A DNA stretch of 64,000 nucleotides from Geosiphon pyriformis (taxonomy: Eukaryota > Glomeromycota > Glomeromycetes > Archaeosporales > Geosiphonaceae). The translations under genes and the position numbers were made by a program. Shown piece by piece: positions 57,044-64,000 of the stretch. The notes under the pieces were generated by a model. The model worked only from the letters and a program-made list of their open reading frames with translations. It was not told the origin of the DNA and did no database searches. Within the stretch, counting starts at the first letter, position 1; each line of letters begins with the position of its first letter. Location of the stretch: contig JAAOMT010000436.1 of assembly GCA_016748015.1 (NCBI GenBank), positions 2,163,187-2,227,186 on the forward strand. Direction: 5' to 3'.

Positions 57044-58595
57044 ATGGGTGATTACTCATATCTGCCACAGCAATCAGAAGAACACTTTGTAGCACACAAC
57101 AGAAACAACCTAGATTTTATTGAACTTAATCTTTTGCTTTTCTGCTTGATCTGTTTCCCCCTTGAAGAACAATCCAGTAGACAATTCCAAGACTTTTGGA
57201 ACTGGTTTCTGAACAAGCATTCAGCTAAAATCTACACAGCTTATACAACCTATTACTTTGACCAAGCTTATTTTGAAAACGACTTTGAAGAAAGAAACAA
57301 CAGTATCAATTGGCTTTTACATTCTGCAACCTTTGAACAACAGCCCCCTGATTTCGAATATCTGAATCATTAAATCTACATTTGGATTGCTGCCCATCAA
57401 GCAACTGAAACTTCCTTTGAAACAGAAGAAGAAAGCTACCAAACTGCCCCTGTTTTTGACTTTTTATCAAGCAAATCAGACTCGTCTACACAAACAGTTA
57501 CCCCAGAACCAATGGCTGTTGATCTCATGCAAGCAAACATTTTGGCCATTCTCTAAGATATACAAACTGCTCTAGGGTGAAGAAACAACACCCTATTACC
57601 ATTATTTAGAGGTGATGCACAAGATCCAATTGAATGGTTGGATGATTTTGAAAGAGCTTACAGCCAATCAGTAAGACGATGAGTACAAATTCCAAATTGT
57701 TGGTGGCTACCTTCAAGGATCCCCTGCTACCTGGTTCTCACAAAAAACAGATGCCAATGCCCAGCAAAGAATCATTAGATGGACACCAGTAAATGTGGGA
57801 GAAATCAACACTTCTTTCACTACCCAGTTTGAAAACAAGTTCAGAACCCCAATCTTAATATCCAAATGGCGTATGGAATTGGAAAGAAGAACTCAAGGTC
57901 CCGGTGAAGTTGTAACTGAATACACCAAAGCAATCAGAAAGTTAATCAAATGAGTAGACATTGGAAGAAATTGGACAGAAGAGCAGAAAATTCACTCTTT
58001 CACAAAAAAATTGAGAACTGATCTATCATATGCTCTTTGGCCCCTCCTGGCCCTGAAAGATAATCCCATCATGGATATGGCCATTGAATTAGCACAAAGA
58101 ATTGAAGATAACCAAAGGATGCACTTGGGATCCACACTACCAGTTTTTGCTCCTGCTCCTGTCATGGCTCCTGTTTTTCAAATGGCTGCTACTTCTTTTG
58201 CCACTCACACTCAAGATCCAAATGAACAGTTAATAGACAGACTCACAGCAAATCTTGCCTGGTTATTAGAACTCTTAGCCCAAGCAGTCAGAGAAAATCA
58301 ACAACCACAAAGACCCAGATTTGAACCACGCTTCAATCAGCCCCAGCAACTATCTTATCAAATACAACAAAATTGTGGCCCACCTGTATGCTATTGTTGT
58401 GGATTAACTGGACATTTTTCAAGAGATTGCAACAATCCTCCACTGCCTCCACCAGTTCCCAGAAACAATGATGCTCAAAACAACAGACCCAACAACAACA
58501 ATGTGCTCAACCAAAGACCCAATCATGCCAACATCAATTTCTTTGGAGAGGATCCCCTAGTTGAAGCCACTGTTTATCAGCCTTTAAACTGGTAG
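57044..58595 (+). pseudogene. Ty3-C gag
   Basis: Same domains as Ty3-A gag. Damage includes CAA to TAA at 57371 (shared with Ty3-B), further stops near 57556 and 57578, a 2-bp deletion near 57657 that changes frame, and the family TGA at 57951-57953. The part after the TGA (57954-58595) is open and carries the knuckle CYCCGLTGHFSRDC. It ends TTTAAAC TGG TAG, as in Ty3-A. Confidence 0.8.
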
Positions 58596-60131
58596 ACACA
58601 CCTCCAAAAGATGAGAGTGCAAGCCAACCAGAAGAAAACCCCTTTTTTGCTTTTAACTTAACTAAAGATGACCATGACATGAATGAATTAGCAATCAACC
58701 CCTCTGAATCCACAAGAAAGAAGAAGAAAGCCAAAGTTGATTTCATTCTAGACCCCAATAAAGCTTCTATATCAACTGCTGACAACAATGAGCCCTCAAA
58801 AGCCAAAGTTTTCAAGAACCCTCCAAAGTTGGAACCTCCAGAAATAGTACAAAAATCCGGTCCCTATTCTCTTGTCAAAGACCTTATGGAAACCCTAGCA
58901 CATATAACCTTTGGCCAATTAATGACCCATCCACAATTCAGAAAAGATCTTCGCAAATCCCTGATTCCAAAGAAAAAGACACCCAAAACCAACAAATGCC
59001 CTTGCCAAGCTGGACTTGCTGACAATAGCAATGTCACTCCTCTAATTTGTAAAGCCCAAGTGGCTGGCTACTTCATCGATTTGATCCTAGACAGTAGATT
59101 ATCTGTTAGTGTTATTGCCAAACACTTTCTTGAAGCAATTGACAGAAAAATTGATGAACCATCCACACAACCAATGACCAATGTGCATGGTGATAAGAAG
59201 AAAGGGCTTGGCATAGCCAAAGCTATTCCTGTCTGCATCAATGGTATTAGCATTGAAACTGATATGAAAGTATCTAAAGCAAAAGAATACACCATCATTG
59301 TTGGCAATGAATGGCTCAAGAAAGCAAAAGCTTTGCTTGATTATGAACTCTGTGAACTAACCATCAGATGTAATGAGAAACCCATTGTGGTTAAGTGTCG
59401 CCATTGGACAACTCCTCTAGTACCCAAGCAGAGCCCAGAAGAAAATGAATTAGACAAATCAGATGATGAAGAAAGTAAGGAAGAAAAAAAACAAGAAGAA
59501 CAAGAAGAAACTGCTGAACTCGCCTATACCATTTTCATCAGCAATGGCAAACCACTGGATAATGTCAAAACAGATAAGAAAGAAATCATTGTTAATGGCA
59601 AGCTGATATGCTGGCCTTATTATGACATGCTCAGAAGAACCTTTGACAGAAAGCCAGGCAAGAAAGCCAAATACAGTTATTGGTGGCATAGTTCTTGTGC
59701 CCAGTACTGGTGTAACAAACCATTGTATTTTCTTAGCGATGAATACATGTCCTGCCTGATCTATTACAAAGATTGGAAACCAATCAGCTTAATACCCTGT
59801 GAGGAAATAAAAGAAGTCCAAATGTCCTTTGAAAACAAACCACCTAAAATCCAATCACTAGTTGTAGAACAAAAAGAACCTTCTCCAGAAGAAAGAAAGA
59901 TAGACATTGAAAACCTGCTGGCTAAAAACAGCCCAGTTGTCTCAAAAAAAGGTAAACCTTCTGGATGTACACATGTGATACAACACACTATCATCACCAG
60001 AGAAACTTGCTCTATCCATTTGAAGCCCTATCAATCCAACTGACACAATGATGAGTTTATCAAAAAGAAAATAACCCGAATGAAAACCCTTGGATTCATA
60101 CAGGAAACCAAGAGTGAATGGGCATTTCTGG
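58589..60131 (+). pseudogene. Ty3-C pol, protease part (truncated)
   Basis: The -1 frame relative to gag, open from 58679 to 60043 (454 codons). The protease site is LDSRLS, so Gly and Ser of DSGS are lost. The acidic linker is present. The Cys cluster is partly lost (CAQYWC, YMSC). A stop at 60041 precedes the RT start, and Ty3-D interrupts at 60131. Confidence 0.8.
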
Positions 60132-60999
60132 TGTTACGGAATGGTTTTCTTGTTATATTTAATTGCTGATATCCCGCTTTAATTGCAATCAGTCTTTCAT
60201 GAGTTCCTCAATTCTATTTGTGTGATAATGTCACTGTTACACTGAAGGCTTTCTTTTTACTGTTGCAATGTAAGTTATTCTTTAATTCTTGATTGTTGTG
60301 TGTATTTATGTACTCCTTTTTAGAGGCTGAACTGAAATCTACCCACTGTTTGGGGTCTTCTCTGAGGCTATCCTTGCAATTGCCTGATGTGTTTCTCTAA
60401 TCTAGAAACACAGAATGTTAATGGTCTTTAGTGCTTTTCTAATTCTCACAATAAAGCTTTTATCAATTAGTAACAACATGAATAATCTTGATCAAGGATT
60501 ATTCTTCCAAAGGATTCAGTTGATGAATGATAGTTTCATTCAATAAATAATACAAGTAATTTTCTTAATACTTTGGGTTGTGATAGTTCCGTTTTAAATA
60601 TTCTTTTTCATTTCTTTTTGATTTTTTAAAGGTTTCTTGGGATATTTAATTTGAAAGTATGATTTAAAGTGGAGTTTGTCAGATAAAATTGGATCTGTTG
60701 CTTGATAAGTTATGATTTTTATTATTTGATTGATAATTTCCCAATATTAAAACTACTGTATATATACATGTTTGTAGTTCTACGAGAAAATACTTTCTTT
60801 TTGATATTTCAACCTGGTGTTTGCTGCTATCACCAGTTGGTGTTGGCTGCTATTGTGAACTGGTGCTTGCCACTATCACGAGATGGTGTTTGCTACTATG
60901 TTAATCATTACCTTTCTAAGATTATTACTGTGCTATATTATGATTGAATAGTTTGTATTATTTTTATGATTCTTTTTGCTAAATTCTTAAACCATAACA
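60132..60999 (-). repeat. Ty3-D 3' LTR
   Basis: 868 bp, TGTTATGG...CCGTAACA on the minus strand. The terminal bases match the Ty3-A family LTR, but the interior is unrelated and lacks the 12-bp units. A GTGTTTGCTGCTATCACCAGTTGG-like unit of about 27 bp repeats imperfectly at 60820-60900. Confidence 0.75.
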
Positions 61000-61014
61000 T
61001 TATCCCTTCCTTTC
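61000..61014 (-). other. Ty3-D polypurine tract
   Basis: On the minus strand a purine run GAAAGGAAGGGATAA directly abuts the 3' LTR. Confidence 0.65.
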
Positions 61015-61020
61015 AAGATT

Positions 61021-61680
61021 GAGCTCCATCGAAATCGAAGTTAATTTCTTCATTAAATTCTAAGTTACTATAGTGGTTCAATACTGTGTTATTAATTTGT
61101 TGTTGTAATTCTTGAAATTGCAAGTTGGTAAGTCGTCCAATACTGTTGGTTGTTATTATGTTCATGGTTGGATCCAACAATAATTTGTGACAGTTTTCAA
61201 ATGCTTTGAAAATTCTGTAAACTGTTTTTGAATGGAATGTAGTGTTGGTTTTTCCAATGAAAGGTTCTAATAGTTAGATAGTTGTTTTGTCAAACACTCT
61301 AGTTGAGTTTTTTGAGTATAATGTTTGTATGTTCAAGTGCTTTCCTAGTTGATAATAACAGTAATTAATTGGAAATTTCGTTTTCAAGTTGCTAAATGTG
61401 TCTGGTGTTAATTCACTTATTTCTATTTCTTCCATTATTAATGTATTGCCCAATGCTATCTCTAATTTTTCAATAACTTTGCTAATAAATTTGTTGTTAT
61501 ATTTGGCAATATTATATGGTTCAAAATTATGTTCTTTTCTTTTTTTGGATTTTCTATTGTTCTTTTTATGTATGTTATTTTGGAGCTATTAACTGTGATT
61601 TCTAGATCGAATTTTAATTGTTGTAAGCTTTTAACTAATTGTTGAGTTATATTGTTGATGTTTTCTGGAATAAGTATCAT
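61021..61680 (-). pseudogene. Ty3-D ORF3, homologue of Ty3-A ORF3
   Basis: About 220 codons in the same position (between integrase and polypurine tract) and of nearly the same length as Ty3-A ORF3. The N-terminal piece (61462-61680) has an LEITVNSSKIT / ENPKKEKN pattern like the TLTIEKQTTIT / RPKKTTTRRER stretch of Ty3-A. After a frame shift near an A-run (about 61535), the frame continues to TGA at 61021, with one TAA near 61275. The C-terminal half has an LLDPTMNIITTNSIGRLTN-type stretch matching LLDTKLISPQILYTLSTKD of Ty3-A by eye. Function unknown. Confidence 0.6.
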
Positions 61681-61764
61681 CGTTTTAATTTTGACTGTTA
61701 TTTTGGAATCTTTTGCATGCGTTTTTATGGTTGTTAAATCATTTTTGCTGTGATCTAAGATTAA

Positions 61765-63144
61765 TTATCTTTTCGAATAATGTTCAATTAAAACTATTGG
61801 TTCTAAATCTCGTGGAATTTGTTCTGGTAGAATTAAAGGTAATTGTGTTCCAATTCTGGGTGTTTTTGTTGTTATTACTGGTTTACTGTAATAGAATTTC
61901 AGCCGGTTACCATGTGCTGCTTTTCTTAATATTTTATCATCTAGTCTTAACTTGTATGCTCCATTTCCAAGTATTTCGTGAATATAAAATGGTTCATCTC
62001 ACTTGTGATCAAATTTTCCACTCCACTGTTTTTCCATTTTTGTATGATGCAACAATACTTTATCTCCAATTTTGTAGCTAATTATATTATCTGGTAACTG
62101 GTTATCATGTCTCACTTTTTGTTGTTCTTGTGATTGTTCAATATTTTGTGCTGCTTTTCTTCTTTTGTTTTCTAAAGTTCCCATTAATTCGTATGTTCTT
62201 CTAAGTAGTGTTTCCTGGAATGTTGCTTCCGTGATAGTGTCACTTGGATAAGTTGGGATAGTAAGTTCAATGGGTAATGTGGCTTTTCTTCCATAAACTA
62301 GTTCAAATGGTGTGAATTGTGTAGTATCTTGTTTTACTGTTCTATATGCTAGTAGTACTGCTGGTATGAACAAATCCCATTCTTTTTCATGTTCATTACT
62401 AATTTTCGCCAGTGATTCGCATAATGTGCGATTAAATCTTTCAATTAATCCATTTGTTTGAGGGTGGTATGGTGATGACAGTGGTTGCTTAATTCCAAAT
62501 TTTTGGCTAAGTTCTTTTAAGGTGCTGTTTACGAAGTGTGTGCCTTGATCTGATAGCAATTTTTGTGGACATCCATGTCGGCAAATTAAGTCTTCATGTA
62601 CGAATTGAGCTACGGAAATAGCATCAGCTGTTTTAATAGCTCTAGCTTCTGGCCATTTGGTGAGATAGTCCATGGCTACTGCAATATAACAGTTGTTTCT
62701 TGTTGTTATTGGTAAGGGTCCAACTAAATCAATTCCAATTCTGTCAAATGGCTGTCCAACTTTTATTGGTCTTAATAATTCCATTGTTTTTGCTTCTCCT
62801 CTTCATTGGCATGGATCACAATTTCTTATGTATTGGATTATGTCTGAACTTATTTTTGGCCAATAGTAACGGCTAGTTGCATGTTGGATGGTTGCTGTTT
62901 TTCCAAAGTGGCCTGAATGAATATCTGAGTGCATGTTAAATAAGATAATTTTTTTTTCATCCATGGTTATAATTCTTAATGGATTATCTGGATTTTGTCA
63001 ATTCCGGTAATAAAGTATGTGATTTTGGATGAAATAGTGTTTTGCTAATTTTTGGAGCTTAATTAGCTCTTTTACTGGCATTTCTTTGTCTATTTGTAGT
63101 GTTTCCAAGTATTGGCTGAGGTTTTTGTAAAGGTGGTTGTTCAT
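61765..63144 (-). pseudogene. Ty3-D integrase
   Basis: Starts at its own ATG 63144, in the -1 frame relative to RNase H. The HHCC zinc domain is present (MHSDIHSGH...CDPCQ). The core, open at 61999-62784, has GIDLVGPL, LLSDQGTHF and NGLIERFN, an intact D-D-E triad. The C-terminal GPY-like part continues to TAA 61765. Three in-frame TGA stops (near 62997, 62802 and 61998), at least two of them from TGG, inactivate it. Confidence 0.85.
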
Positions 63145-63173
63145 TGTTGTTGTGGTGGGTGGGTTGGTGATTT

Positions 63174-64000
63174 TTATGTGTGTCTCATTCTTGACAAACA
63201 GTCGGCATTAGCATTTTTGGTACCTTCTTTGTATTTGATAATATAATCATATGGTGCTAACGTTTGTGACCCTCTGGCGTATTTTCCTTTTAGCGCTTTT
63301 TTGTTATTTAACCAGACCAGACCTCTATGATTTGTCATAATCTCAAAGGGTTGGTACCATAAATATGTGTCAAAGTGAACACAACTCCAGACTACTGCTA
63401 AGCATTCAAGTTCATGTGCTGTGTAGTTTTGTTCTGCTGTACTGAGACTTCTGCTGGCATAAGTGATTACACGTTCTCTTCCATTATTATCTTTTTGTGA
63501 CAGAATGGCTCCAAGTCCAGTTCCAGAGGCATCTGTGGCCAAAATGAATTTCTTGTTGAAATTCGGATAGATCATTATTGGTGATTCAATGAGCTTTTGT
63601 CTAAGGTACTCAAAAGTTTTTTGTTGTGCTTCAGTTCATTCAAACTTCACATTTTTAGATAGTAGGTAATTAAGGGGTTTGGCAATGTTTGAAAAGTTTT
63701 CTACAAAGCGGCGGTAATAAGATACAAGTCTTAAAAAGCTTCTAACTTCTAAAACGTTTCGAGGTACTGGAAAATTTTTCACTTTGTCTATTTTTGATGG
63801 ATCTGGTTTTATTCCATCTTTTCCAACTACGTGTCCTAAAAATGCTAGCTCATTTTTCCCAAAGAAACATTTTTCTAGATTTAGTTTAAGTCCAGCGTGT
63901 CTCAATCTCTCAAAAACTTGTTGTAAATGTTGGAGATGATCTGTGAATTTTGACAAGAAAACATTTGTATTATCCAAGTAGACAACAACGGATTGCCACA
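63174..64000 (-). pseudogene. Ty3-D RT (C-terminal part) and RNase H
   Basis: RT enters from the right edge with YLDN in place of YLDD (about 63970), followed by FSKFTDHLQHLQ and AFLGHVV thumb/connection motifs. TGG to TGA near 63636 interrupts. RNase H (63174-63575) has ATDASGTGLG, AHELEC and TNHRGL (Asp to Asn). It ends NADCLSRMRHT then TAA. Changes at catalytic Asp codons are GAT to AAT type. Confidence 0.85.

Larger units (their letters stand above)
56302..60131 (+). mobile_element. Ty3-C: Ty3-A-family element, interrupted by Ty3-D
   Basis: 5' LTR, gag and the protease part of pol of a third family copy, inserted in LINE-F. It breaks off at 60131, within the start of RT, where Ty3-D begins. 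The missing remainder, including the 3' LTR, should lie beyond the right edge of the window on the far side of Ty3-D. Confidence 0.85.
60132..64000 (-). mobile_element. Ty3-D: a different Ty3/gypsy lineage, 3' half
   Basis: A minus-strand element with a distinct LTR (60132-60999), polypurine tract, ORF3, integrase, RNase H and RT, continuing past 64000. Its proteins are clearly related to, but diverged from, the Ty3-A family. It is inserted into the pol gene of Ty3-C. Confidence 0.85.

Noticed and set aside
60820-60900. Imperfect repeats of about 27 bp in the Ty3-D LTR as a separate satellite
   Set aside because: There are only about three units, confined to one LTR.
61713-62081. 122-codon hydrophobic open frame on the plus strand
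   Set aside because: It is antisense to the Ty3-D integrase C-terminus.

Overview
The window looks like a transposon-rich stretch of a fungal nuclear genome, most likely an arbuscular mycorrhizal fungus (Glomeromycotina, Rhizophagus/Gigaspora-like). This is an inference from very low GC, short GT-AG introns, a MYND/MSS51-type gene and dense, decayed Ty3/gypsy and non-LTR elements. Host genes sit in two islands of more balanced base composition: 1-2.5 kb and 30.2-34.4 kb. Between and around them lie repeats and very AT-rich DNA.

Island 1 holds the first exon of an unrecognised minus-strand gene (37-250) and a MYND zinc-finger protein with an MSS51-like C-terminal domain (1153-2451). Island 2 holds a seven-exon SR splicing factor (RRM, CCHC knuckle, RS tail; complement 30206-32004). 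A two-exon zinc-ribbon protein (32179-32964) is transcribed divergently from it across 174 bp. A minus-strand protein with an Asp/Glu-rich tail follows (33522-34343).

The repeats are layered. 4.3-11.2 kb is a full-length but heavily mutated LINE (LINE-A, +), facing the 5'-truncated LINE-B (-, 11.3-15.1 kb) tail to tail. Ty3-A (+, 16101-23740) has both LTRs and is inserted inside an older decayed LTR (15647-16100 plus 23741-23948). LINE-E (+, 24.1-24.7 kb) and LINE-C (-, 25.0-28.9 kb, with endonuclease and most of RT deleted) follow. LINE-D (- remnant) lies at 34.6-36.4 kb, and Ty3-B (-, 36398-44181) is a second two-LTR copy of the Ty3-A family. From 44.2 to 60.1 kb there are LTR scraps, a fragment of an ORF1-only retroposon (GagR3), and a different LINE (LINE-F, +). 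LINE-F is interrupted by two near-complete ORF1-only retroposons (GagR1 +, GagR2 -) and by Ty3-C (+). Ty3-C is itself interrupted by Ty3-D (-), which runs off the window end.

The least expected signals are in the elements. (1) An extra 3' ORF of about 219 codons lies between integrase and the 3' LTR in Ty3-A and Ty3-B and, diverged, in Ty3-D. (2) A family of ORF1-only, poly(A)-tailed 'half-LINE' retroposons shares a small 3' hairpin with the LINEs. (3) A U UUA AAC heptamer sits at the gag-pol boundary. (4) One in-frame TGA is found at the same codon of gag in all three family copies. (5) A second copy of the polypurine tract lies at the gag end. (6) A 12-bp tandem repeat in the LTR accounts exactly for every LTR length seen. 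No tRNA, rRNA or CRISPR array could be supported.
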